DNA of 64,000 nucleotides from Strigamia acuminata. Its lineage: Eukaryota; Arthropoda; Chilopoda; Geophilomorpha; Linotaeniidae. The position numbers and the translations under genes were made by a program. The notes under the pieces are model-generated. The model made no database searches and was not told where the DNA came from. It saw nothing but the letters and a program-made list of their open reading frames with translations. Of the stretch, positions 9,640 to 21,600 are shown piece by piece. Position 1 is the first letter of the stretch; the number at the start of each line of letters is the position of its first letter. Location of the stretch: the NCBI GenBank assembly GCA_949358305.1, contig OX442319.1, positions 9,486,001 to 9,550,000 of the forward strand, in the 5' to 3' direction.

Positions 9640-10610
9640 CGGTTTATAATAAATTTTTTCGATTTTTTTCTTTCGATTTTAATCATTTTGTCATGTTTGT
9701 GAGCATTCTTACACTGTTTGAACCCGATAAAGCACGATTTTACACTGTTTGAACTTGGTGTAGCACGATTTTTATTCTATCCGAATTTTACATGAGTTCA
9801 CACGTTTTTATAATAATTTATTAAAAAATTCTTGAAAAGTATTGAAATACCTTTAACAATAGTTTCACATTATTTTAAAGTAAACTTTTTCAAAGTTAAA
9901 CCAAAAAACATCATTTGCGGTATTTGTTAATTTGTGATGCAGTGAAGCATCTAGTGTTAACTGACAGCTGTCGTCTGACAACGTAAAAAGTTTAAAAACG
10001 TGTGTTATTGAGGTTAAACAGTTGTAAAAGCACGAAAAAAATTAAAAAATTGATTTTTTGAAAACTTTTATTCACCTACAAGTAAAACTTCCAGCCCGAT
10101 TAGAATTGCAAGAACAATTTGGAATAATGGGGGAGAAAAGGAAAAATAAGAAAAATATTAATAAAAATATATATTTCCCTTTGAAAATTTATTATTTAAA
10201 ATATTTTTGTGTAAATTATGTATTTAATTTGCTTTCCTCTTTATTTCAGATTAAATATCCAATTATACAGCTGCAATAATGACACCACAATTGGCCTTCG
10301 TCGACATGTTCGAGTTCGACGAGGAAATGCACAAACACACACTTGTGTAAGTAAATCTTAAAAAATTCATTATTTACAACTTAATCACTTTATAAATCGA
10401 GGTAAATTCCGTCTCAAATTCAATACGAATTAAGATATGCTGGTTGAATATTAAAATTTTAAAAGATATTTATTTTTTCTACAAGCTTATTGTAAAAAGA
10501 TTTGAGGCGCCCCTTCTTTATGTAGTGATCCTGCACGGCGATACTTGCTTGGAGGGACTGTAGAAAGATTTAAAAACGTGTGTTATTGAGGTTTTTAGGA
10601 AATAATTGAA
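9640..10610 (+). repeat. Segmental duplication unit, copy 1 (empty site of the foldback insertion)
   Basis: This unit is paralogous to 10770-11050 plus 13028-13720. Shared landmarks are the ATCATTTTGTCATGTTT stretch, ACTGTTTGAACCC, GTGATGCAG, AACTGACAGCTG, an exon-like block at about 10250-10348, and a tail with GCGCCCCTTCTTTATGTAG. It lacks the 1977-bp insertion found in copy 2, so it shows the pre-insertion sequence (AAAGTAAACTTTTTC near 9880-9895). Confidence 0.8.
10250..10348 (+). other. Exon-like block with flanking splice signals
   Basis: A TTTCAG acceptor is followed by about 99 bp and a GTAAGT donor. From the ATG near 10279 the block encodes a short acidic peptide (MTPQLAFVDMFEFDEEMH...). 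The duplicate at about 13394-13497 keeps both splice sites but the ATG is ACG and the frame is disturbed. This is probably a relic exon of an unidentified duplicated gene. Confidence 0.4.
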
Positions 10611-10769
10611 TGAATTTCGGTATTTGTAATTTTTACGAAACTTGCTGAATTCGAACGAGTCTGTTTATGAGCACATTTACTTGGGTGAATAAATTTTGCT
10701 TCAAATTAAATGTGAATTAAGATATTACTTATGAATAATAAATTTTTAAAAGAAATTTATTTTTTCCAA

Positions 10770-11050
10770 CTGGTTTAACGTGGTGTCCTCTCGTTTTTAA
10801 TACGGCTTACAGTTTTATCGATTCTTTTTTCGATTTTAATCATTTTGTCATGTTTTTGCGCATTCTTATACTGTTTGAACCCAATGTAGCACGATTTTAC
10901 ACGGTTTGAACCCGATTCTAGACGTTTTTACATTATTTTATCCGATGTTTACATGAGTACATACTGTCTTTACAATATGTTGTTAAAAAAATTTCTGTAA
11001 AGTTTTGAAATACTTTTAACAATAGATTATCAATTTATTTTAAAGTAAAC
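10770..11050 (+). repeat. Segmental duplication unit, copy 2, left part
   Basis: This aligns with about 9650-9895. It is interrupted after 11050 by a foldback element and continues at 13028. Confidence 0.75.
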
Positions 11051-13027
11051 TATGGTGGCCCAGAAGGGCCATCGTAATTTGTTTAAAAATAGAAAAATTT
11101 ACACGTGGCCCAGGAGGGCCAAAAAAATAAAAAATTTCAAAAATTAAACAATTTTAAAATTTTGGAAAAGTCGTGGCCCAGGAGGGCCGTCGACCCAGAA
11201 GGGCCACCCAAATTTTTTTCATTTTTGATAAAATATCCACGTGGCCCAGGAGGGCCATCGGCCCAGAAGGGCCAAAAAAATAAAAAATTTCAAAAATGAA
11301 ACAATTTCAAAATTTTGGAAAAGCCGTGGCCCAGGAGGGCCATCGACCCAGAAGGGCCACCCAAATTTTTTTCATTTTTGATAAAATATCCACGTGGCCC
11401 AGGAGGGCCATCGGCCCAGAAGGGCCAAAAAAATAAAAAATTTCAAAAATGAAATTTTTTTGAAATTTTTGAAAAGCCGTGGCCCAGGAGGGCCATTGAC
11501 CCAGAAGGGCCATCGAAATTTTTTCTATTTATTGGAAAAAAGTCCACGTGGCCCAGGAGGGCCATGGGACCAGGAGGGCCATCGGCCCAGGAGGGCCAAA
11601 AAAATAAAAAATTTCAGAAATGAAATTTTTTTGAAATTTTTCATTTTTTATTTTTTTGGCCCTCCTGGGCCGATGGCCCTCCTGGGCCACGTGTAAATTT
11701 TTCTAATTATTGGAAAAAAGTCCACGCGGCCCAGGAGGGCCATCGGACCAGAAGGGCCAAAGTCCCAAAACACCTCAAGATGATTCAAAAACTTCCCACA
11801 AACATAAAAACACCACCGAAATGGCTAAATCATTCAAAAAATGTAAAAATAGAGTACGAAAAATGGCTTAAAACATCAAATAAAACGTCTAAAACATAAA
11901 AACCCAAGAAAAAGGTGACTTTGTACGTTTTAAAATGCATTTCAAACGACTGAAAATCTCAATTGTGTCATATACGACGCTTTTTTCATCCAATCATACG
12001 AACCACGCATCATCTGCGGCCTCAATCCGTGTTGCACGAGCCCCGAGCCGCAATCCTGACTCCCCGCCAACACTCGATGATGATCCGCACACGCCAAGCC
12101 CGAAACCCCGTCGCTCGAATCAGGCGACTGTTGCCCGCATCCACACCCGAATCGGGCGAATGTTGATATTGCGGCTGCGCAAAGTACTCGTGGACCCCGC
12201 CAAACGCGAAACCAGGGTTACCCGACCCGTTCACGGAATTCACGGGACTCCCGAAACTCCAGTCGTCGAAAACCGGAGTCCGCGACGAACAAAACGACGA
12301 ATTCGACGCTTGGCCGGGCCAAGACGTTTGATGCGGCGCACCGGGCTCTGTCACGCCGCCCAACTGGCTCACGGTGCACGGCGATTTAGCCATTTCGGTG
12401 GTGTTTTTATGTTTGTGGGAAGTTTTTGGATCATCTTGAGGTGTTTTGGGACTTTGGCCCTTCTGGTCCGATGGCCCTCCTGGGCCACGTGGACTTTTTT
12501 CTAATAAATAGAAAAATTTACACGTGGCCCAGGAGGGCCATCGGCCCAGGAGGGCCAAAAAAGTAAAAAATGAAAAATTTCCAAAAAATTTCATTTCTGA
12601 AATTTTTTATTTTTTTGGCCCTCCTGGGCCGATGGCCCTCCTGGTCCCATGGCCCTCTTGGGCCACGTGGACTTTTTTCCAATAAATAGAAAAAATTTTG
12701 ATGGCCCTTCTGGGTCGATGGCCTTCCTGGGCCACGGCTTTTCAAAAATTTCAAAAAAATTTTATTTTTGAAATTTTTTATTTTTTTGGCCTTTCTGGGC
12801 CGATGGCCCTCCTGGGCCACGTGGATATTTTATCAAAAATGAAAAAAATTTGGGTGGCCCTTCTGGGTCGATGGCCCTCCTGGGCCACGGCTTTTCCAAA
12901 ATTTTGAAATTGTTTCATTTTTGAAGTTTTTTATTTTTTTGGCCCTCCTGGGCCGATGGCCCTCTTGGGCCACGTGTAAATTTTTCTATTTTTAAACAAA
13001 TTACGATGGCCCTTCTGGGCCACCATA
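11051..13027. mobile_element. 1977-bp foldback element with 6-bp target-site duplication
   Basis: Long inverted arms (about 11051-11828 and 12388-13027) begin TATGGTGGCCC and end GGGCCACCATA. GTAAAC is present on both sides (11045-11050 and 13028-13033), and the paralogous site near 9885-9890 carries it once, which confirms the insertion. The arms are built of tandem blocks containing many copies of GGCCCAGRAGGGCC, itself an inverted repeat (GGCCC, 4-nt spacer, GGGCC), separated by A/T-rich spacers. The loop is GC-rich and holds a caudal-like exon. No transposase is present, so the element is non-autonomous and its superfamily is unknown. Confidence 0.88.
11942..12388 (-). pseudogene. Captured caudal-like homeobox gene fragment (N-terminal region, no homeodomain)
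   Basis: The foldback loop carries protein-like sequence on the minus strand. One frame gives a Ser/Gly/Pro-rich stretch with HQTSWPGQ, DDWSFGSP and EYFAQPQYQ. After an apparent one-base shift near 12131-12145, the next frame continues (QSPDSSDG...) to the motif YDWMKKASY at 11972-11998. Caudal/Cdx proteins have a YxWM(K/R)K hexapeptide just before the homeodomain and SWP...DW-type motifs in the N-terminal activation region, which fits. The homeodomain is absent; the frame stops at 11942-11944 about 10 codons past the hexapeptide. The frameshift and missing domain make it non-functional. Some other Trp-motif homeobox gene is possible. Confidence 0.6.
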
Positions 13028-13720
13028 GTAAACCTTCGAAAAAAAGTGAAACATCGTACATTTACTAATTTGTGATGCAGCGAAGCATCTATTGTAAACT
13101 GACAGCTGCCATCTGTAAACGTAAAAAGTTTAAAAATGTGTGTTATTGAGGTTAAACAGTTGTAAAAGCACGAACAAAATTGAAATATTGATTTTTTTTA
13201 AAAATTTTATTCACCTAAAACTTTCAGCCCGATTAGAATTGCAAGAACAATTTGGAATTTTACATGAATAATGATAGAGAAAAGGAAAAACAAGAAAAAT
13301 GTTAATAAAAATATATATTTTTCTTTGAGAATTTATTTTTTAAAATATTTTTGTGAAAATTGTGCATTTAATTTGCTTACCTCTTTATTTCAGATTAAAC
13401 ATCCAATTATACAGTCACAATAACGACACCACAATTGGCCTTCGTCGACATCACGTTCGAGTTCGACGAGCAAAATGCACAAACACACATTTGTGTAAGT
13501 AAATCTTAAAAAATTCATTATTTACAACTTAATCACTTTATAAATCGAGGTAAATTCCGTCTCAAATTCAATACGAATTAAGATAAGCTGGTTGAATATT
13601 AAAATTTTAAAAGAGATTTATTTTTTCTATAAGCTTATTGTAAAGATTTGATGCGCCCCTTCTTTATGTAGTGATTCTGCATGGCGATACTTGCTTGGAA
13701 GGGAATGCATAAAGGTTTTC
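13028..13720 (+). repeat. Segmental duplication unit, copy 2, right part
   Basis: This resumes the paralogy to 9885-10600 after the foldback insertion, including the degenerate exon-like block at about 13394-13497 and the GATGCGCCCCTTC tail. Confidence 0.8.
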
Positions 13721-13944
13721 AATTGAATAGTAATACTCGTAGTTGGTTTGGGGCATCAAATGTTTTCAAGTGTGCGTCAAGATTTTTGTCAAATGTTTTT
13801 ATCATTAATAAATTATTTGTTTATTTTTTTTTTATATTTTTTCTCTTTCCAGCGGTACTCCAGCGAGATTTTTTTTATGTCGATTTGTCACTCGGAGTCA
13901 CGGAACTACTGGTGGTTTACTCACTGTAGTACAACAGGAAGTAA

Positions 13945-14160
13945 GAGAAGAAGTGAGACTACATTGTAGGAAGAAGAACGGTGAGACTACATTGTAGGAA
14001 GAAGAGCAGCGAGACCGCGTTTTAGGAAGAAGAGCAGCGAGACTGCGTTTTAGGAAGAAGAAAGCGAGACTGCGTTTTAGGAAGAAGAGCAGCGAGACTG
14101 CGTTTTAGGAAGAAGAGCAGCGAGACTGCGTTTTAGGAAGAAGAACAGCGAGACGTGACG
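13945..14160 (+). repeat. Tandem repeat of about 28 bp (GAGACTGCGTTTTAGGAAG type)
   Basis: About seven imperfect copies of a unit containing TTGTAGGAAGAAG or TTTTAGGAAGAAG and AGCAGCGAGAC. The unit resembles the ATTGTGGGAAGAAGAACAG segment of the neighbouring promoter-like units, so it seems to be a local expansion of that motif. Confidence 0.8.
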
Positions 14161-14254
14161 TGAATGCCTAGAACAGCAACAGTAAAAGATCCCTGAATTC
14201 AAACATGGCAGTTGAGGTTGTAATAATAATAATAATATCAAGTTCATAATATCC

Positions 14255-14650
14255 TAGTTTTGATGGGAAAGATCATGCCCATGCGGAGAAGTGGCTTAGT
14301 TCTGAGCCAATCACAGATTGCATTGTGGGAAGTAGAACAGTATGTAGTCTGACGCGTCTGGCAACCATTGGGTGGTACATTTAGAATTTATCTTCAGCCA
14401 TCTCCTCGGTGAGTTTCTTTATCTTAAATTACATTTAAGATTGTAAATGTTCCAGAATTGTTGAAAAACAGCGACATAATTAACGATTTTTGGCATTTTT
14501 AGTTTTTTTTCTAACAGAAGGCGGACCACGGTGGAATCAAATCTCCCGCCATTATTAACAACTCAATTTTCACCTTACTGAGGAATTAAGTTTCCTGAGC
14601 TTCAAAATGTCGATTGGTAAGTGCACTTTTCAAATTTATCAATATTTTAG
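14255..14650 (+). repeat. Fourth promoter/first-exon-like unit
   Basis: The same order as the units at 7.3-8.8 kb: a degraded NRF1-type site (CATGCCCATGCGGAG), a CCAAT box, GCATTGTGGGA (14320-14330), ACCATTGG, a CCGCCATT leader, and an ATG with a GTAAG donor near 14615-14622. Confidence 0.6.
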
Positions 14651-15660
14651 GAAATTCCTTAATGAATTTTGGCATTTTTAATTTTTAATTTTCAAGAAAC
14701 TTAGTAATTCGAACAAATCGTGGCTGAGTGCTTTCATCAGCACACACACTTGGGTAAATAAATTTCGCTTCGAATTAAATGTGAAATAAAATAAGATAGG
14801 CTTATGAATACTAAAATTGCAAAAGTAATTTATTTTTTCTACAGATTTGAGGCGTCTTTTATTTATGTAAAGTTCCTGCACGGCCATACTTGTTTTTAAT
14901 TTGACATTAATAAATTATTGGTTTATTTATTTTTATTTTTTTTCTCTTTCCGATTCGTTACCCAGAAGTAACGTAACTTGGTTGTAAGTCCGATCGTAAG
15001 ACAGGAAATAAGAACGAGACTGCATTGTAGGAAGAAGAGCAGCGTGACGGCCTAGAATAGCAGCAACCATTGGCAACCAATTTGGTAAATTGAGAAAAAT
15101 TTCGTGAATACGAATTAAGAAATACTTGTTGATTACTAAAATTTGAAAAGAAATTTAATAATTTTTCCTACAGGCTCAATGTAATGATGGAAGAAATGCA
15201 GAATTGTTTTCAATTGAATTTTAATATAGTTGGGTTGGGGTTGGGGCATGGAATGTTTTCAAGCGCGCGTCACGATTTTGTCTTTTTGCAGGTCGATGCA
15301 ATATTTTAGAAGTTTATTTTTCATACTGGCTTAATGTTATATCATGCGTACGTAAAAAAAAACAATTGGGACACGTAATGTTATTTGCATGGCATTATGT
15401 CGGTGGATGTTTTGCCATTAGTAAGTTGTTTTTGTTTGTTTTTATTTTTTTTTCTCTTTTCAGGGAAATTAATTGCTGCCGTTTGGAGACCGATTTGTGT
15501 ATATAACGTCGTTGTAAGAATGTCGGCAAAAGTGTCAAGAATAAAGGTTTTGCATTGTCTTTGATCGAATTCGTGTCTCCAGGTGACGATCTGGAAACAC
15601 GAATTTGATCCGCAATATGCAAAGAAGCGCATGAATCCAATGATCGACCGCTTGCTGCCT
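14651..15660 (+). other. Degenerate duplicated sequence, no supported gene
   Basis: Pieces of the 10-13.7 kb units recur (for example CAGATTTGAGGCG..., and polypyrimidine tracts ending CTTTTCAG near 15464). Acceptor- and donor-like signals are present but no coherent coding exon was found. Confidence 0.4.
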
Positions 15661-18600
15661 GTTCCACACGCCGCAGATTTCTAAAAGTAATTTGTTTAAT
15701 GTTTATTTTTATTTGTTTCTTTCGACAGCAATGGATGGAACCCACAAATTGCAAGTAAAGATGTTTTTCACATTTTGGCATTGAGTCTGGGAGGAAGTTG
15801 ATCCTAAGATAAAAGGTGCTTCCGGGGAAGTTGGTCCTAAGATAAAAGGCGCTTCCGAAGAAGTTGGTAGTTGGTCCTACGGTAAAAGGCGCTACCACTT
15901 CTGCCAAACTAACACGTGTGGCGTGCTCGGTCAAGTGATTTTCACGGGTTTCAGCAATAGAACTCAATCGAGGGACGTGCTGTGAATTACCCAAATGGAA
16001 GAGTAATGTTGAAAAGGTGATTACACTTGGCTTCGAACATTGGCGTAAAAAGCAATGGATGGATCCCGCAAATTGCAAGTAATGATGTTTTTCACATTTT
16101 GGCATTGAGTCTGGGAGGAAGTTGGTCCTATGATAAAAGGCGCTTCCAGGGAAGTTGGTCCTAAAGTAAAAGGCGCTTCCGCTTGCCAAACTTACACGTG
16201 TGGCGTGCACGGTCAAGTGATTTTCACGGGTAGCAGCAATAGAATTTAAACGAGGGACATGCTGTGAATTACCCAAATGGAAGAATAATGTTGAAAAGGT
16301 GATTACACTTGGCTTCACACATTGGCACAAAAAGAACTCAGCTCGAGTAATGCTAATTTGTGTTAAACTAGCTTGCGTTTGTGCTTGAGCTGGTGATCAA
16401 TAGACTGGGAGGACGGTCCTGCCCAGAAGGACCTTCCGTAGATGTTAGGAAAAACCGGGTAAAAGTGACCACACACTTACAGGCACATTTGACTAAGTCA
16501 AGTCGTCCCAGGGGGGGGACACGTCCCAGGGGGGGGACACGCCAACCGGGAAATGAATTTCAATGATTTTCACGAATTGGCATTTGACCAACACGAACTG
16601 GCAACTCGAATTGGCATTTGACCAATGGGCAAAGTGGTTCAAAAAAGGTGATTATCTTTGGTTTCGGAACCCGTCTTGGTCATTACGCTCATTAAGGAAA
16701 AAGGAACAAATAATAACGTTTTTTACATTTTGGCATTGAGTCTGGGAGGAAGTTGATCCTAAGATAAAAGGTGCTTCCAGGGAAGTTGGTCCTAAGATAA
16801 AAGGCGCTTCCGAAGAAGTTGGAAGTTGGTCCTAAGATAAAAGGCGCTTCCGAAGAAGTTGGAAGTTGGTCCTAAGATAAAAGGCGCTTCCGAAGAAGTT
16901 GGAAGTTGGTAGTTGGTCCTACTGTAAAAGGCGCTACCGCTTGCCAAACTTACAAGTGTGGCGTGCACGGCCAAGTGATTTTCACGGGTCTCAGCAATAG
17001 AACTCAAACGAGGAACATGCTGTGAATTACCCAAATGGAAGAGTAATGTTGAAAAGGTGATTACACTTGGCTTCACACATTGGCGCAAAAAGAACTCAGC
17101 TCGAGGAATGCTAATTTGTGTTAAACTAGCTTGCGTTTGCTGATGAAAAAGGATTTTACCACTACGCAGATTTCTACAGGTAATTTATTTAAATTAATGT
17201 TTTATTTATTGTTGGTTATTAATTTTATTTTTTTGTTTCTTTTGACAGCAATGGATGGATCCCACAAATTGCAAGTAATGATGTTTTTCACAGTTTGGCA
17301 TTGAGTCTGGGAGGAAGTTGATCCTAAGATAAAAGGTGCTTCCGGGGAAGTTGATCCTAAGATAAAAGGTGCTTCCGGGGAAGTTGGTCCTAAGATAAAA
17401 GGCGCTTCCAAAGAAGTTGGTAGTTGGTCCTACAGTAAAAGGCGCTACCGCTGCGCGTAAATTGATATGTGATAGGCAAGACCAAGGCGCTATACCTCGC
17501 TATATGCAGCCGAGCATTGTTAGCCACCACTCACTATCGTCTTTTATGCGCGGTCAAGTGATTTTCACGGGTATCAGCAATAGAACTCAAACGAGGGACA
17601 TGCTGTGAATTACCCAAATGGAAGAGTAATGTTGAAAAGGTGATTACACTTGGCTTCACACAGTGGCGCAAAAAGAACCCAGCTCGAGTAATGCTAATTT
17701 GTGTTAAACTAGCTTGTGTTTGCTGATGAAAAAGGATTTTATCACTACAGGGATTTCTACAGGTAATTTATTTAAATTAATGTTTTATTTAGTGTTGGTT
17801 ATTAATTTTATTTTTTGGTTTCTTTTGACAGCAATGGATGGATCCCACAAATTGCAAGTAATGATGTTTTTCACAGTTTGGCATTGAGTCTGGGAGGAAG
17901 TTGATCCTAAGATAAAAGGTGCTTCCGGGGAAGTTGATCCTAAGATAAAAGGTGCTTCCGGGGAAGTTGATCCTAAGATAAAAGGTGCTTCCGGGGAAGT
18001 TGATCCTAAGATAAAAGGTGCTTCCGGGGAAGTTGATCCTAAGATAAAAGGTGCTTCCGAAGAAGTTGGTAGTTGGTCCTACGGTAAAAGGCGCTACCAC
18101 TTCTGCCAAACTAACACGTGTGGCGTGCTCGGTCAAGTGATTTTCACGGGTTTCAGCAATAGAACTCAAACGAGGGACATGCTGTGAATTACCCAAATGG
18201 AAGAGTAATGTTGAAAAGGTGATTACACTTGGCTTCACACAGTGGCGCAAAAAGAACTCAGCTCGAGTAATGCTAATTTGTGTTAAACTAGCTTGCGTTT
18301 GCTGATGAAAAAGGATTTTACCACTACGCAGATTTCTACAGGTAATTTATTTAAATTAATGTTTTTTTTATTGTTGGTTATTAATTTTATTCTTTGGTTT
18401 CTTTTGACAGCAATGGATGGATCCCACAAATTGCAAGTAATGATGTTTTTCACAGTTTAGCATTGAGTCTGGGAGGAAGTTGATCCTAAGATAAAAGGTG
18501 CTTCCGGGGAAGTTGATCCTAAGATAAAAGATGCTTCCGGGGAAGTTGATCCTAAGATAAAAGGTGCTTCCGGGGAAGTTGATCCTAAGATAAAAGGTGC

Positions 18601-21600
18601 TTCCGAAGAAGTTGGTAGTTGGTTCTACGGTAAAAGGCGCTACCACTTCTGCCAAACTAACACGTGTGGCGTGCTCGGTCAAGTGATTTTCACGGGTTTC
18701 AGCAATAGAACTCAAACGAGGGACATGCTGTGAATTACCCAAATGGAAGAGTAATGTTGAAAAGGTGATTACACTTGGCTTCACACGGTGGCGCAAAAAG
18801 AACTCAGCTCGAGTAATGCTAATTTGTGTTAAACTAGCTTGCGTTTGCTGATGAAAAAGGATTTTACCACTACGCAGATTTCTACAGGTAATTTATTTAA
18901 ATTAATGTTTTTTTTATTGTTGGTTATTAATTTTATTCTTTGGTTTCTTTTGACAGCAATGGATGGATCCCACAAATTGCAAGTAATGATGTTTTTCACA
19001 GTTTGGCATTGAGTCTGGGAGGAAGTTGATCCTAAGATAAAAGGTGCTTCCGGGGAAGTTGATCCTAAGATAAAAGGTGCTTCCGGGGAAGTTGATCCTA
19101 AGATAAAAGGTGCTTCCGGGGAAGTTGATCCTAAGATAAAAGGTGCTTCCGGGGAAGTTGATCCTAAGATAAAAGGTGCTTCCGAAGAAGTTGGTAGTTG
19201 GTTCTACGGTAAAAGGCGCTACCACTTCTGCCAAACTAACACGTGTGGCGTGCTCGGTCAAGTGATTTTCACGGGTTTCAGCAATAGAACTCAAACGAGG
19301 AACATGCTGTGAATTACCCAAATGGAAGAGTAATGTTGAAAAGGTGATTACACTTGGCTTCACACGGTGGCGCAAAAAGAACTCAGCTCGAGTAATGCTA
19401 ATTTGTGTTAAACTAGCTTGCGTTTGCTGATGAAAAAGGATTTTACCACTACGCAGATTTCTACAGGTAATTTATTTAAATTAATGTTTTTTTTATTGTT
19501 GGTTATTAATTTTATTCTTTGGTTTCTTTTGACAGCAATGGATGGATCCCACAAATTGCAAGTAATGATGTTTTTCACAGTTTGGCATTGAGTCTGGGAG
19601 GAAGTTGATCCTAAGATAAAAGGTGCTTCCGGGGAAGTTGATCCTAAGATAAAAGGTGCTTCCGGGGAAGTTGATCCTAAGATAAAAGGTGCTTCCGGGG
19701 AAGTTGATCCTAAGATAAAAGGTGCTTCCGAAGAAGTTGGTAGTTGGTTCTACGGTAAAAGGCGCTACCACTTCTGCCAAACTAACACGTGTGGCGTGCT
19801 CGGTCAAGTGATTTTCACGGGTTTCAGCAATAGAACTCAAACGAGGAACATGCTGTGAATTACCCAAATGGAAGAGTAATGTTGAAAAGGTGATTACACT
19901 TGGCTTCACACGGTGGCGCAAAAAGAACTCAGCTCGAGTAATGCTAATTTGTGTTAAACTAGCTTGCGTTTGCTGATGAAAAAGGATTTTACCACTACGC
20001 AGATTTCTACAGGTAATTTATTTAAATTAATGTTTTTTTTATTGTTGGTTATTAATTTTATTCTTTGGTTTCTTTTGACAGCAATGGATGGATCCCACAA
20101 ATTGCAAGTAATGATGTTTTTCACAGTTTGGCATTGAGTCTGGGAGGAAGTTGATCCTAAGATAAAAGGTGCTTCCGGGGAAGTTGATCCTAAGATAAAA
20201 GGTGCTTCCGGGGAAGTTGGTCCTAAGATAAAAGGCGCTTCCAAAGAAGTTGGTAGTTGGTCCTACAGTAAAAGGCGCTACCGCTGCGCGTAAATTGATA
20301 TGTGATAGGCAAGACCAAGGCGCTATACCTCGCTATATGCAGCCGAGCATTGTTAGCCACCACTCACTATCGTCTTTTATGCGCGGTCAAGTGATTTTCA
20401 CGGGTATCAGCAATAGAACTCAAACGAGGGACATGCTGTGAATTACCCAAATGGAAGAGTAATGTTGAAAAGGTGATTACACTTGGCTTCACACAGTGGC
20501 GCAAAAAGAACCCAGCTCGAGTAATGCTAATTTGTGTTAAACTAGCTTGTGTTTGCTGATGAAAAAGGATTTTATCACTACAGGGATTTCTACAGGTAAT
20601 TTATTTAAATTAATGTTTTATTTAGTGTTGGTTATTAATTTTATTCTTTGGTTTCTTTTGACAGCAATGGATGGATCCCACAAATTGCAAGTAATGATGT
20701 TTTTCACAGTTTGGCATTGAGTCTGGGAGGAAGTTGATCCTAAGATAAAAGGTGCTTCCGGGGAAGTTGATCCTAAGATAAAAGGTGCTTCCGAGGAAGT
20801 TGATCCTAAGATAAAAGGTGCTTCCGGGGAAGTTGATCCTAAGATAAAAGGTGCTTCCGGGGAAGTTGATCCTAAGATAAAAGGTGCTTCTGGGGAAGTT
20901 GATCCTAAGATAAAAGGTGCTTCCGAGGAAGTTGATCCTAAGATAAAAGGTGCTTCCGGGGAAGTTGATCCTAAGATAAAAGGTGCTTCCGGGGAAGTTG
21001 ATCCTAAGATAAAAGGTGCTTCCGGGGAAGTTGATCCTAAGATAAAAGGTGCTTCTGGGGAAGTTGATCCTAAGATAAAAGGTGCTTCCGGGGAAGTTGA
21101 TCCTAAGATAAAAGGTGCTTCCGGGGAAGTTGATCCTAAGATAAAAGGTGCTTCCGGGGAAGTTGGTCCTAAAATAAAAAGCGCTTCCGAAGAAGTTGGT
21201 AGTTGGTCCTACGGTAAAAGGCGCTATCGCTGCGCGTAAATTGATATGTGATAGGCAAGACCAAGGCGCTATACATTGCTATATGCAGCCGAGCATTGTT
21301 AGCCACCACTCACTATCGTCTTTTATGCGCGGTCAAGTGATTTTCACGGGTATCAGCAATAGAACTCAAACGAGGGACATGCTGTGAATTACCCAAATGG
21401 AAGAGTAATGTTGAAAAGGTGATTACACTTGGCTTCACACATTGGCGAAAAAAGAACTCAGCTCGAGTAATGCTAATTTGTGTTAAACTAGCTTGCGTTT
21501 GCTGATGAAAAAGGATTTTACCACTACGCAGATTTCTACAGGTAATTTATTTAAATTAATGTTTTATTTATTGTTGGTTATTAAATTTATTTTGTTCTTG

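Noticed and set aside
11105-12910. Collagen-like open frames (GPGGP, GPSGPMALLG repeats)
   Set aside because: These arise from repeated GGCCCAGGAGGGCC blocks in the foldback arms. The frames appear on both strands and have no proper Gly-X-Y run, start context or splice sites.
17789-19921. Repeated minus-strand frames of 142-153 codons (MRHRVKPSVITF...FYLRINFPGS)
   Set aside because: They lie antisense to well-formed plus-strand introns and differ only by 33-bp repeat number, as expected for recent tandem copies. There is no domain and no independent support.
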